DNA of 64,000 nt from Protula sp. h YS-2021 (GCA_949752745.1 OX457031.1:6034849-6098848); one strand, 5' to 3'. Positions 10,282 to 22,229 are shown, counted from the first letter of the stretch. Notes: generated by a model from the sequence alone, not told the origin. Made by a program: numbers and translations.

Positions 10282-11384
10282 GCCTCTTCGTGTTAGCCCC
10301 TACACTTAAAGGGGCAGAAACGTGGTTGGTATTTATCCGTTAAAAATACCATATACAATTCTTTTCTAGAGTTAGCAAATGACAAAGATTTGCTAACCCT
10401 AGTGGGTGGTGTGTGTCTCGGTTTTTGCTTCTTGTTAGATTGGTCTTAATGGATACATTAGCAAAAGATATAGTTTGGATAGTCTGCTTAAGCAGTTTTT
10501 ATCTTCCTATTTTTTTTTATTTTTGACACAGCAAAGGTGAGCCAAAGGCTGCCTTTTCATGGAAAACGGGTACGTGACGCCGATGTTTGAGATTCATGGG
10601 GCAAGGGCCGGTTGTGTAAAAATAACGATGGAAGTGATTAGCCTTACGGCTCTTACGGATCTTGTACCCGGCCGTCATTTTTTTTGCGTGTTTAAATCAG
10701 AACAGAGTAATGATCGGGTTCCTTTTGGGCTTTTTTTTGTCTTTGACAAGTCTAAAAATTCTTTGATTTATTAGGGCTTTAGGCCTCTTCGTGTTAGCCC
10801 CTTCACTTAAACGTGGTTGATATTAATCCGATAAAAATACCCTATACAATTCTTTTCTAGAGTTAGCAAATTACAGAGATTTGCTAACTGGGTGGTGTGT
10901 GTGTCTAGTGTATTAATGTCGGGATATACTTATTTTGTTTATTTGTTTCCATTCCACTTTTTTATTATTATTATTTAGTCGAAAGCGGTGCTTTGATCAT
11001 GGTGCAAATGTACATTTCGATGTCGTCAAGAGTGTTGCACTGCATGCAAGGACAATTTGCATGGAAGATATGCCAACCCTAGCTGATGCGGCCGTATTCG
11101 CAGAGGATTAATGCACAGTTAACTGTACACTTCACGATGCAAACTCCATGTTCTAACTAAATTACAAGGCTACCACATTTATGAAACACTACCGAATGTT
11201 GTGTGTGCTGCAGGATCAGTTCATCGAATCAGTCAACTGTGCAGTTAACTTCAGCGAATACGGGTGCTGTAATGTGAATCGAGAGTATGTTAGTGTTGGC
11301 ATATACTCCAATTTTATTTCTATTCATGCTTTCATCATGGTGTAAATATTCATTTCGATATATTTAAGAGTTGGTTTGCTACAT

Positions 11385-11533
11385 GGTAAAGGTGTATTTT
11401 AAGTGACCAAGAAAAACCTTCTTAGATAGACGAGTATTTATTTCGCATTTGACATGATAAGTATAACCGTATTTGACCCGACCCAACATGAAATTTTAAA
11501 TTAAAGCTTGGTTACTTAAAGTATACCTTTACC
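11385..11533. mobile_element. 149-bp MITE-like element with ~24-bp terminal inverted repeats
   Basis: It starts GGTAAAGGTGTATTTTAAGT and ends with a near-perfect inverse (ACTTAAAGTATACCTTTACC). A second copy lies at 12435-12579 in the third unit. In the middle unit (near 11966-12001) the left end is present but the interior and right end are missing. No clear target duplication. Confidence 0.7.
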
Positions 11534-11637
11534 AGTGACATTTATTCAAGAGTTCTGTAAGTGGTTTATTCGAGCGTGTTCCAAGTGGGCAAACTGTTGC
11601 CCTGTAATAAAACTTGAAAGGATTTGCTAACGCTAGC

Positions 11638-11850
11638 TGAAGCGCCGTATTAACCGCGGTTAACTGCGCAGTTATCTGTACATCTCACGACACAAATAAT
11701 ATGATTACAATAAATTACAAGGTTAGTTTTTAGGTCAATTTATTTCGTTGATAATGTTACATTTATTAGACATTTCTGAAAATTGTGTGCTACGGGCTCT
11801 GTTCATCGAATCAGTCAACTGTCCAGTTAACTTCAGCAAATACGGGTGCT
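11638..11850. repeat. Inverted-repeat arms of ~34 bp flanking ~145 bp
   Basis: The left arm (GAAGCGCCGTATTAACCGCG, about 11638-11672) and right arm (AACTTCAGCAAATACGGGTG, about 11827-11850 and just upstream) are imperfect reverse complements sharing AACTG-CAGTTAACT and CGTATT blocks. The pattern recurs in the units near 11090-11270 and 12105-12320. It looks like a small foldback element amplified within the array. Confidence 0.5.
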
Positions 11851-12899
11851 GCACTGTGCATCGAGAGTATGTTAGTGTTGGCATATACTCTAAGTTTATT
11901 TGTATTCATGCTATCATCGCGGTGTAAATATTCATTTCGATATATTTAAGAGTTGGTTTGCTACATGGTAAAGGTGTATTTTAAGTGACCAAGAAAAACC
12001 TTCGTGACATTTATTCAAGAGTTCTGTAAGTGGTTTATTCGAGCGTGTTCCAAGTGGGCAAACTGTTCCCTGTAATAAAACTTGAAAGGATTTGCTAACG
12101 CTAGCTGAAGCGCCGTATTAACCGCGGTTAACTGCGCAGTTATCTGTACACCTCACGACACAAATCCCATGATCACAATAAATTACAAGGTTAGTTTTTA
12201 GGTCAATTTATTTCGTTGATAATGTTATATTTATTAGACATTTCTGAAAATTGTGTGCTACGGGCTCTGTTCATCGAATCAGTCAACTGTGCAGTTAACT
12301 TCAGCGAATACGGGTGCTGTACTGTGCATCGAGAGTATGTTAGTGTTGGCATATACTCTAAGTTTATTTGTGTTCATGCTATCATCACGGTGTAAATATT
12401 CATTTCGATATATTTAAGAGTTGGTTTGCTACATGGTAAAGGTGTATTTTAAGTGACCAAGAAAACCTTAGATAGACGAGTATTTATTTCGCATTTGACA
12501 TGATAAGTATAACCGTATTTGACCCGACCCAACATGAAATTTTAAATTAAAGCTTGGTTACTTAAAGTATACCTTTACCAGTGACATTTATTCAAGAGTT
12601 CTGTAAGTGGTTTATTCGAGCGTGTTCCAAGTGGGCAAACTGTTGCCCTGTAATAAAACTTGAAAGGATTTGCTAACGCTAGCTGAAGCGCCGTATTAAC
12701 CTCGGTTAACTACGCAGTCATCTGTACACCTCACGACACAAATTCCATGACCAAAATAAATTACAAGGTTAGTTTTTAGGTCAATTTATTACTTGATAAT
12801 GTTACATTTATCAGTACATTTCTGAAAATTTTCTGTGCATATACTTCAAGTTATTTGTATTCATAAATTGTGTGAATACGGCTCCTGGTGTATCGAGTG

Positions 12900-13836
12900 T
12901 ATTAGTGTAGGGATATATGTCCAATTTAATTGTATCCTTTTATATTTTACATTCTTTCAGAGCTTCTGGATCTAGTTCATATTTTCACTTCAATTTTTTC
13001 TGGTTGACATTCAGTTATATAGCATACTGAAATGAGACCTTGCTAAAAGATACGATTAATATTTGGATGAAAAAAAATAGTTGACCTTTTTTTATAAAGA
13101 ATGCTGTTTGGAATCTCTTGAGTGTGTGCTTCTTACAGAAGTGCAAAACGTGATATGGAAGCTCGAGTGATGTCACCGAATTAGATCTCCTTGCACTTTG
13201 ATTAAGCGCAAAAAGAATGTATTGTTGGGTGTTTTCTCTGTTCTAGCGTCTAGTCAGATGTTTCCCACTTCAGTGCAAAAACCTTTGCAAATTACCAGTC
13301 TGCGATAATAAATAATTCTTGTCGGATAAAGTTAACTTCAATATTGTGTCAAAATAGTTTTTGTCGGATAAAGTTAACTCATTTAATATATCAGTTCACG
13401 CACTTTTTTAAATGTGTGACAGTTTTGAACCGCTGAAGACACAATATAGCCCGCAAAGGGTTGACCGTGTCCTTAAACACAGCGCATAACTAACTCGTAG
13501 GGCAGAAACACTTGAAAGATTGCCTCCATTTCCACTATTTTTATTCTGCAAAAAAGTATAGCGCCTGCACTGAAAGTTCTCGATTTTTTTAAAATATGTG
13601 TGGGTTTCACTCCCTTTATGATTCGATTCGTTAACTTTTCTATTTAAAAAAAGATTTAGAAACGCTTGAATTTTAAATAGCTGTTTGTATGCACCGTGCA
13701 GGAAGATACATGTTTCAACATGGCCAGACGTGTTGTTGCATATACCCATTGATGCGCAACGGATGCGTTCATGTCACAAGTTCAATATTACCGGTAAAGC
13801 ATAACCGCTATTCCCAGAAATTCTGAACTTTACAAA
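12900..13836. other. Non-coding interval with a short two-copy repeat
   Basis: There is no convincing exon. The only structure seen is a ~55-bp tandem pair around TTGTCGGATAAAGTTAACT at about 13319 and 13361. The minus-strand open frame at 13408-13749 has no recognisable domain and I do not call it. The stretch just before 13837 may hold the promoter or 5'UTR of the next ORF, but no TATA box was seen. Confidence 0.5.
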
Positions 13837-14241
13837 ATGGAGCCGTCATTTGAGGAGAAAAATTTAAATAAATTACTTGATGTAATTGACAATAGGTTTA
13901 TATTAAGCCATGACCTAGGACAGGTTATCTATGGAGACCAGGCATACGTAAAAGACTGTTTGGTGTATTTGTTAACGGAAGACAGTGTTTTCGCGCATGT
14001 TTTATACTTGGCAGTTGTTGAGGCGATCCAGGATATGGAATATACGGAGGATCCGCCTTTATTGGCATATTTAGTTTTTCTGACTAACCGTAAACTTTGG
14101 AAAATTAAGCACCAAGAACCTTTCAAAAGACATGATTTGGATTCAGATACTTATACGCATATGTTCGAAACAAGTTTTCATGTACTTTGTGTTTTTGATG
14201 GGCAAGAAACAGTTGAAGAGTTCGAAATTGGTGTACTGTAA
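13837..14241 (+). CDS. Hypothetical 134-aa protein, single-exon ORF
   Basis: It starts with ATG at 13837 in a favourable context (ACAAAATGG) and ends TAA at 14239-14241. The sequence is complex, with no low-complexity runs. It begins MEPSFEEKNLNKLLDVIDNR, has helical stretches (YVKDCLVYLLTEDSVFAHVL, VVEAIQDM) and a C-terminal acidic tail (GQETVEEFEIGVL). There is no signal peptide or clear membrane segment. I do not recognise the family. A decayed copy of the same sequence lies immediately downstream, implying a tandem gene duplication. It could be a real intronless gene or a captured fragment; no expression evidence can be read from the sequence. Confidence 0.5.
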   Translation: MEPSFEEKNLNKLLDVIDNRFILSHDLGQVIYGDQAYVKDCLVYLLTEDSVFAHVLYLAVVEAIQDMEYTEDPPLLAYLVFLTNRKLWKIKHQEPFKRHDLDSDTYTHMFETSFHVLCVFDGQETVEEFEIGVL

Positions 14242-14329
14242 TAGAGACACATTTAGAAACGTGACCATGAACCAACTATGTGCATAGTATTTGGCGCTTT
14301 GACTTCACAACTTAAAGATAAATGGTTAC

Positions 14330-14530
14330 TTGTTCAACATATACGACGCAGTTACTGAAACAATTGATGAGGTGGAATTTACAGAGGAACCATATTTGCT
14401 GGCAAACTTAGTTCATATAAATAAACCGTAAATTTAGTGAAATTGTTCAAGAACCTTTGACAGGAATTGTTATATATCCTGATATGTGTTAAGATATGTT
14501 TCCCGAAAGTATTCATGTATGTGCACGCTA
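14330..14530 (+). pseudogene. Decayed tandem copy of the 134-aa ORF
   Basis: The block GATGAGGTGGAATTTACAGA...GAACCTTTGACAGG aligns in order with 14020-14130 of the upstream ORF (GATATGGAATATACGGAGGA...GAACCTTTCAAAAG). The later ATATGTTTCCCGAAAGTATTC aligns with ATATGTTCGAAACAAGTTTTC. Stops and indels break the frame, including a stop in place of the KLWKIK region. Confidence 0.65.
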
Positions 14531-15046
14531 TTTTCTATGCTGACTTCTTGTAGCTTAAGTGCAGTTGAAATTGGCACACATTCAAAAACTTGCTACCCGC
14601 GCCCATATTGGGATTGTAAAGCAATTATGACCGTCACTTAAGCGTTGTCAGACCCAATAATTCTCAAAATAAATGTATGGCCAAACTGAGCTAAAGGAAA
14701 TACAGATAAGAGGAAATAAATGTACAGTCTCGTTTATAAGACATTCAGGTCAATAACAAATAGAATGTGAGAATTAGCCTGAAAACTATTATATTGCTCT
14801 TCCCTATTTTGTAAACTGGAATTTACAGCACGTTGCAAGCATAAAAAGTTGTTGTTCTCTTTACTTTCTATTGCAAAAGTGTTGAATTGAAAAGTGTAAA
14901 ACTTTGATGCCAATTAAAACCTTGTAACTAGATATTAAAAGTTTTCTTTTAATTCAATGTCACTCCAACAGTACGACATAGAATTTGTTTGTGAATTTTT
15001 GTTGCATGACATTAAGGGTATTGAGTTTATCTTATTCTTCACATAG

Positions 15047-15250
15047 CCTCGAGACTGGAAGATCTTGGGTTGAATCCCGTTCGGGTCATACCTAAGACTT
15101 TAAAACTTTGACTCCTCCTTGCTACCCTGTGAGGCAATCCACATGTAAGGGTTAGAAGGATGGCTGGAATGCCCCATTTCAGTATAATGTGGCAGGGGGA
15201 TCCCGATATGACCATAGTTGATTGCGATCTAAAGAACAATACAATACAAC
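15047..15250 (+). mobile_element. 5'-truncated tRNA-derived SINE with 10-bp target duplication
   Basis: It is flanked by CTTCACATAG at 15037-15046 and 15251-15260. It begins with a B-box-like GGGTTGAATCCCGTTCGGGT, lacks an A box, and ends in an AATACAATAC-type tail. The paralogous flank at 20160-20190 (TCCTCACATAAAATCC) shows the uninterrupted site, so the insertion post-dates the duplication. Confidence 0.75.
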
Positions 15251-15550
15251 CTTCACATAGCATCCATGGTTGAAGAATCTTTACCACTTAAGTACAAAAA
15301 AAATTAGGCCGTCGTACAAGCGATATTAGATCTATCATTTAAAAAAAGCAAAGCAATTCTAAGCAAACAAGCTGAAGTAATAGAAATAGAGATAAAAAAA
15401 TAAATGTTTAATTATGAAGACCGCAGTTTTAGGGGGAAAAAAAGCAATCTATGGAAAATGCAAGCCATTTCTCTTCATGTTTTGTGTTGTATCCCCACAT
15501 GTCTAGAAATCATTAGTCGAATTTAAAATTCAGTCGAATCCAGCCACCAT

Positions 15551-15621
15551 ACATTGACAAAAAAAATAACACTGTGTACATACCGAAGCGGTATGAACAC
15601 AGTGTTATTTAACGTCAGTGT
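15551..15621. other. 71-nt near-palindromic hairpin, copy 1
   Basis: The stem pairs ACATTGAC with GTCAGTGT (one mismatch), AAATAACACTGTGT with ACACAGTGTTATTT and CATACCG with CGGTATG, closing on a 3-nt AAG loop at 15586-15588. Its paralogue at 20465-20535 has the same length and a compensatory pair change (A-T to C-G). Possible sources are a foldback element, a structured RNA or a miRNA-like precursor. Confidence 0.7.
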
Positions 15622-16149
15622 TTCAAAATAAAAAGTACAAAAAAAGTAAAATTAAATGTCACAGCCATTATTTTCTTAATTGCACATATTGTGTGCAACA
15701 AACAGAATAAAGTTAATACATTATGCTAAAAAATATTAATTCCGCAATTTAATCGTTGTTGGACCCAAAAAGATAAATATGTAAATAGAACAATTTCTTC
15801 ACATGTAGAATAAACATAGCCTCCATAACCAGTTATGGGCTGGTGGGACTAGTTTTCCCATCCATAACGTGGTTCTTGTGGGGAGGGGGGGGGTAAAAGT
15901 ATCTTTGATCCACTTTATCTGAGCAGCTCACATCAATATTCCGATGCCTATGTTTCTTTTATTCTAACGATCTTCTTTCAAAAGCAGTAATCTGAACAGG
16001 ATTAGGTCATAAACTATTGCAACTTTTTTAATTTAAGAAGACTTTACTGCATTCAATCCGGAATTCAATGACAATTTATAGAATATTTACAATTAGTCTG
16101 AACAAAAAGCTTCAGAAGAATGTAATATTGGAGAGTATGCGAACCCTAT

Positions 16150-19100
16150 GCCTTCGCCAAATAAAAACTACAGCGCGATATGTAAGATGTATCCAAGCAG
16201 TTGTAGAAAATTTAAGCGTTTCAAGATCATAACATCAATAAAAAGAGCATAAAGACAGTCACTGAAGGTTTTGGGCCCAATTCAAAAAGAAAAATTAGAA
16301 AATTCTAAACACAGGTGCAACAAAGACGGCTAATTTTCACAGAGATAAGTGAAAATAAATGTATGGTGTTGTTTATAACACATTCAGGTCAATTACAACT
16401 ACAATATGAAAAAAGCCTGTAAATGTAAGAAAGAGCCTACCAATTATTATAGTAATCTTCTCCACTTTGAAAACACGAATTTACACATATTACAAGCATA
16501 AAAAGTTCTTGTTCTTTTTCTTTCAAATGTAAAAATGCTGAATTGAAAAGTTTAAAACTTTGATGCCAATTAAAACCTTGTAACCAGATCGTAAGTTTTT
16601 TAAATTCAATATCACTCATATAGTACGACGTGGAATATCGGTCTTAGCCAGCATTATCTCAAGGGATTTGTGAGTTCCCTTGCATGAGATTAGACGTATT
16701 GTTTAAAGTGTCTCCGCATGAATAACTTGGTTCTTGGCGCAGAAGGGGTGGATTTAAAGTATATTTGATCCACTTTTTGAAAGCAGCCCATATCAGTGTT
16801 GCGATGCCTATTTTTGTTTATTCTGATTATCCGCTTTCACGCCTTTTCTTAAATATATTTTTCCTTCTCAAAAGCAGAAATATCAACAGGAGACGGGATG
16901 GCCTCAAGGATTATGTCATAAACAATAACAATTTCACTTTCAAAAGACATTGATCTGTACAATCAGAAAAATAATGACAATATATCGAGCAGTTACACTT
17001 AGTCCAAACAAAACTCGTCAGAGAAATGTAACATTCCAGAGTAAACAGACCCTATCTCTTTACGAAAAAAATAATAAACCCCACACATGAGAGATTTGTG
17101 CACGCAACTGTAGAAAATTGAAGCGTTTTAAGATCATACCACCAATGAAAAGAAAATAAAGTCAGTCATTCGCAGCGGTTTTGGGCCCATCGATTCAAAA
17201 GGAAAATTAGAAGATTCTAACCGCATGTCTAAATACAGCTAAATTTAACAGAGATAAGAGAAAAATAAATGTATAACGTCGTCTATAGCACATTCAGAAA
17301 AATTGTGTAAAATAACATGTAAATATGAGAAACAGCCTGCAAACTATTATAGTAATCTTCCCCAGTTTGAAAACCGGAATTTATCACACATTACAAGTAT
17401 AAAAAGCTGTTGTTCTCTTTTCTTTCAATTGTATAAATGCTGAATTATAAATGTGTATCACTTTCATGCCAATTAAAACCTTATAACTAGATCTTAAAAG
17501 TCCTTTTTTGTTTAATCCAATGTCACTCAAACAGCACGATATGGAATATCGGGCGTAGCCAGCATTTTTTCAAGGAGTTTGTGAATTTCCGTTGCGTGAC
17601 ATTAAAAGTATTGTTTCAAATGTCTCCGCATAAATAACTTGGTTCTCGGGGTAGGTGGGAGTAGGGAGGGGGGATGGATTTAAAGTATATTTGAACCATT
17701 TTTTCAAGGTAGCCCATATCAATGTTGCGATACCTAAGATTGTTCATTCTAAGGATCCGCTTTCACGACTTTTTTAAGAATATATTTTTCTTTCTCTAAA
17801 GCAGAAATATCAAGAGGAGACGGGATGGCCTCAAGGATTATGTCATAAACAATAACAATTTCACTTTCATAAGACCTTGGACTGTACAATCAGAAAAATA
17901 ATGACAATATATCGAGCAGTTACACTTAGTCCAAACAAAACTCGTCAGAGAAATGTAACATTCTAGAGTAAACAGGCCCTACCTCTTTGCGAAAAAAAAT
18001 AATAAAACGCACACATAAGAGATTTGTGCGCGCAATTCTAGAAAATTGAAGCGTTTCAAGATCATACCACCAATGCAAAGAAAATAAAGTCCGTCATTCG
18101 CAGCGGTTTTCGGCCATCGATTCAAAAGGAAAATTAGAAGATTCTAACCGCATGTGTAAATACAGTTATTTTTAACAGAGATAAGAGAAAAATAAATGTA
18201 TAACGTCGTCTATAGCACAAAATAACATGTAAATATAAAAAAAAACGGCCTGCAAACTATTATAGTAAGTTTCCCCAGTTTGAAAACCGGAATTTACCAC
18301 ACATTACAAGCATAAAAAGTTGTTTTTCTCTTTTCTTTCAATTGTATAAATGCTGAATTGTAAATGTGTAACACTTTATGCAACTTAAAACCTTGTAACT
18401 AGATCTTAAAAGTCCTTTTTTAAATTCAATGTCACTCACACAGTACGACATGGAATATCGGGCGTAGCCAGCATTTTTTCAAGGAGTTTGTGAATTTCCG
18501 TTGCGTGACATTAAAAGTATTGTTTCAAATGTCTCTGCATAAACAACTTGATTCTTGGGGTAGGTGGGAGTAGGGAGGGGGGTGGATTTAAAGTATATTT
18601 GACCCACTTTTTCAAGGCAGCCCATATCAATGTTGCAATACCTAAGATTGTTTATTGTAAGGATCCGCTTTCACGATTTTTTTTAAGAATGTAATATTCT
18701 TTCTCAAAAGCAGAAATATCAAGAGGAGACGGGATGGCCTCAAGGATTATGTCATAAACAATAACAATTTCACTTTCAGAAGACCTTGTTCTGTACAATC
18801 AGAAAAACAATGACAATATATCGAGCAGTTACACTTAGTTCAAACAAAATTCCTCAGCGAAGTGTAACATTCGAGAGTAAACAGACCCTATCTCTTTACG
18901 AAAAAATAATAAAACGCACACATAAGAGATTTATGCACGCAATTGTAGAAAATTGAAGCGTTTTAAGATCATACCACCAATGAAAAGAAAATAAAGTCCG
19001 TCATTCGCAGCGGTTTTGGGCCCATCGATTCAAAAGGAAAATTAGAAGATTCTAACCGCATGTGTAAATACAGCTAATTTTAACAGAGATAAGAGAAAAA

Positions 19101-20050
19101 TAAATGTATAACGTCGTCTATAGCACATTCAGATAAACTGTGTAAAATAACATGTAAATATGAAAAACAGCCTGCAAACTATTAGAGTAAGCTTCTCCAG
19201 TTTGAAAACCGGAATTTACCACACATTACAAGTATAAAAAGCTGTTGTTCTCTTTTCTTTCAATTGTATAAATGCTGAATTGTAAATGTGTAACACTTTT
19301 ATGCCACTTAAAACCTTGTAACTAGATCTTAAAAGTCCCTTTTTTAATTCAATGTCACTCAAACAGTACGACATGGAATATCGGGCGTAGCCAGCATTTT
19401 TTCAAGAAGTTTGTGAATTTCCGTTGCGTGACATTAAAAGTATTGTTTCAAATGTCTCCGCATAGATAACTTGGTTCTCGGGGTAGGTGGGAGTAGGGAG
19501 GGGGGTGGATTTAAAGTATATTTGACCCACTTTTTCAAGGCAGTCCATATCAATGTTGCCAAACCTAAGATGGTTTGTTCTAAGGATCCCCTTTCACGAT
19601 TTTTTTAAGAATATATTTTACTTTCTCAAAAGCAGAAATATCAAGAGGAGACGGGATGGCCTCAAGGATTATGTCATAAACAATAACAATTTCACTTTCA
19701 TCAGACCTTGGTCTGTACAATCAGAAAAATAATGACAATATATCGAGCAGTTACACTTAGTCCTAACAAAAAACTTCAGAGAAATGTAACATTCCAGATT
19801 ATACAGACCCTATCTCTTAACGAAAAAATAATAAAACACACATATAAGAGATTTGACCACGCAGTTGTAGAAAATTGAAGCGTTTAAGATCATACTACAA
19901 AAGATCATAAAGACAATCATTCCTAGCGGTTTTGGGCCCATCATTTCAAATAGAAAATTAGAAAATTCTAATATCAGGTGCAACACAGACCGCTAGTTTT
20001 AACAGAGAGAAGAGAAACCGTGTAACCAGATCTGAAAGTTTTTTTTTTTT
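16150..20050 (+). repeat. ~920-bp tandem repeat, about four units
   Basis: The landmark GACGGGATGGCCTCAAGGAT occurs near 16892, 17820, 18728 and 19649, spacing 909-928 bp. Each unit also holds GTTTTGGGCCCATCGATTCA, CTTGGTTCTCGGGGTAGGTG, AGCAGTTACACTTAGTCC and an AGTACGACATGGAATATCGG block. Divergence between units is low in the middle and higher at both ends. No ORF is conserved between units, so it reads as satellite-like DNA. Confidence 0.85.
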
Positions 20051-20109
20051 GAATTCAATATTACTCCAATAGTACAAGGTGGAATATTTGGCGTAACCAG
20101 CATTTTCTC

Positions 20110-20790
20110 AACGGGTTTGTGAATTTCCGTTGCACGACATTGAAAGTATTGAGTTTATCTTAGTCCTCACATAAAATCCAAGGTTGAAGAAGCTTTAAAA
20201 CTTAAGTACAAAAAAATTCAGGCCATCGTACAAGCGATATTAGATCTATCATTTAAAAAAGCAAAGCAATTCTAGCCAAATTTACGGACAAACTGAGCTA
20301 ATAGAAATAGACAAAATAAATGTTTAATTATAAGGACCGCAGTTTCAGGCGAAAATAGCAATCTATGAGAAACGAAAGCCATTTCCCTGCATGCATTGTT
20401 TTGAATCCACACTCCTCTAGAAATGATTAGACGAATTTAAGATTCAGTCGAATCCACCCATCATACATTGACAAAAAAAATACCACTGTGTGCATACCAA
20501 AGAGGTATGAACACAGTGGTATTTAACGTCAGTGTTTCAAAATAATAACTGCAAAAAAAAGTCAAATAAAAGGTCACACCCATTATTTTATTCTTTCCAA
20601 AGATTGCACATGTTGTGTGCAAGAAACTGAACTATGTTGAAAATTATGCTCAAAAATATAAGTGCCGCCATTTAATTGTTGTTGGACCCAAAACTTCAAA
20701 AAGATAAATATGTAAATAGAACAATTTCTTCACATGTAGAATATACATAGCCTCCACAACCAGTTATGGGCTAGTCGGACTATAGTTTCG
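20110..20790 (+). repeat. Right flank paralogue of the ~920-bp array
   Basis: It aligns with 15000-15860 without the SINE, and retains the hairpin at 20465-20535. It provides the pre-insertion state for the SINE at 15047. Confidence 0.8.
20465..20535. other. 71-nt near-palindromic hairpin, copy 2
   Basis: Same design as 15551-15621. The stem is AAATACCACTGTGT with ACACAGTGGTATTT, and CATACC with GGTATG. Relative to copy 1, one A-T pair is C-G, a double change that preserves pairing; the pair closing the loop (G-C) has become A-A. Confidence 0.7.
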
Positions 20791-20857
20791 GCATCCACAC
20801 TTCTTTATTTCAAGGTCTGGTTACGAGGTATTAATTGATATTCAAACATAAATACAT

Positions 20858-21010
20858 TGTTTACCCCATTGTGAAACAGTCTCTTACGGGAAACGTAGAC
20901 CATTACAATATATTTGAGAGTTTATTTTAAAATATATTAATAGAAACTTCTTCGCAGTTACAAAATTCCTTTTTAACAGACTGTTTCGCAGTAGGGTAAA
21001 CCGTCTACGT
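20858..21010. mobile_element. Small foldback element with ~28-bp inverted arms
   Basis: GTTTACCCCATTGTGAAACA near 20858 faces TGTTTCGCAGTAGGGTAAAC near 20982-21001; the arms continue inward with CAGTCTCTTA / TAACAGACTG. The ~100-bp interior is AT-rich. No target duplication identified. Confidence 0.5.
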
Positions 21011-21510
21011 ACTCTGGAATTTGACGTGCCGACATGTATTCGCATGATATTTTTTGACACGTATATTTCAAATGACAGGAAAAATAATAGTAATAATAAT
21101 TTTGGAATGGAAGTCTAGAAACGCCTTTCTTTTATGACTTGATGTTATGCACCGACTAACGGATACACTTCTGTTTGTAAACAAAACCACGTGTATTTGT
21201 AAACAAAACTTTGTTTATTTTGTTATGGAAATGACCTAAAAAGACCACGTGCAAGGTCTACATTCACTTTGAGCTTACGTTTAAAAGGCCGTTTTTCTCT
21301 TACACACACTGTCCAAGTTGGCTGGAATTATGTTTTGCAGTTTTTACTGAATATTGAGAGATCTAAACAATATTTTTTTAAGCCCATTAAATAGGAGACG
21401 GCAAAAAAATTCGGCCAAGATTGTATTTGATCATTTTTGGAATACACCCAAAAATAACGATTTTAGAACTCAGGCTCCATCTGCGCCTTCGGGCTGGATT
21501 CGACGCGAGC

Positions 21511-21679
<169 letters not shown>

Positions 21680-22229
21680 TTTTTTTGTTTTGTTTTTTTT
21701 TGCCTAAGATACCACGTGACCCCTTCCCTCCCCCGCCATTTATATTGCAGTTGGTGATCCGTGAGGACCTGTGTCTGATCCCAAAATCCCCTTAAGCCTT
21801 TCTCCACATTTCTTCAACACATTTGCTACGATTTAGCGCCCTGGGGGGGGGCACTTGCTATCATATGTGTTACCAGGTGTATTAAAAAAACGCAGAGAAG
21901 GGGGGGGCGATTTTGAAGTAGGACGCGATCCTCGCCGAGTGCCAATTTTGTTTGAAAAGGGGGTAATTTTCGATCGGTACTCCGCGTTTCCCGCAGAAAG
22001 GGGAGTTTCAGAACTGCACCCCTCGTTTGGTTACAAAGGAGGAAGTCTGATTTCCAGCTTCGCACTCCGCGTTTAGGGGTCCTTTTAAAAAGTCTTGGAC
22101 ACCAGGGTAACCAGTTGGGACCTGTGTGAACCCAACCTCTGGGAGTTAACTGCGAGTCCACTAAAACATGACAGAACTCTTCGTGAAAGCTGAATAAGGA
22201 AGTTTAAACAGCGTCTGTTGCCCTTGACC

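Larger units (their letters stand above)
8935..10905 (+). repeat. ~506-bp tandem repeat, about 3.9 copies, each with a conserved ORF segment and hairpin
   Basis: Landmarks (TTGGCACAGCAAAGGTGAGCC near 9003, 9510, 10016 and a diverged copy near 10527) give a 505-507 bp period. Each unit holds an open segment of 60-110 codons (FSWKTVRDADVYRIHGARAG, then a PGRYFFCVYKSEQ-like stretch), best kept at 9402-9731 and 9907-10281 and diverged at 10559-10774. Copy 1 is frameshifted by one extra T in a T run near 9150. Each full unit also carries a perfect 10-bp stem (GTTAGCAAAT / ATTTGCTAAC). I recognise no protein family. The unit could be satellite DNA or a reiterated exon. Confidence 0.8.
10990..12870 (+). 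repeat. Tandem array of ~465-585-bp units with nested inverted repeats
   Basis: The landmark GAGAGTATGTTAGTGTTGGC recurs near 11282, 11867 and 12331. Units share TTTAAGAGTTGGTTTGCTAC, AAGTGGGCAAACTGTT and GCTAACGCTAGCTGAAGCGC. The middle unit is shorter because it lacks ~118 bp at the small element at 11385-11533. Each unit has a palindromic TTAACCGCGGTTAA variant and opposite-facing arms (GCGCCGTATTAACCGCGGTT / AACTTCAGCGAATACGGGTG). Confidence 0.8.
15000..15860 (+). repeat. Left flank paralogue of the ~920-bp array
   Basis: This segment aligns with 20110-20790 in the same orientation: GTATTGAGTTTATCTTA, then AAGTACAAAAAAATT-GGCC, TACAAGCGATATTAGATCTATC, the hairpin, and AACAATTTCTTCACATGTAGA. 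It differs by a SINE insertion at 15047-15250. Confidence 0.8.
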
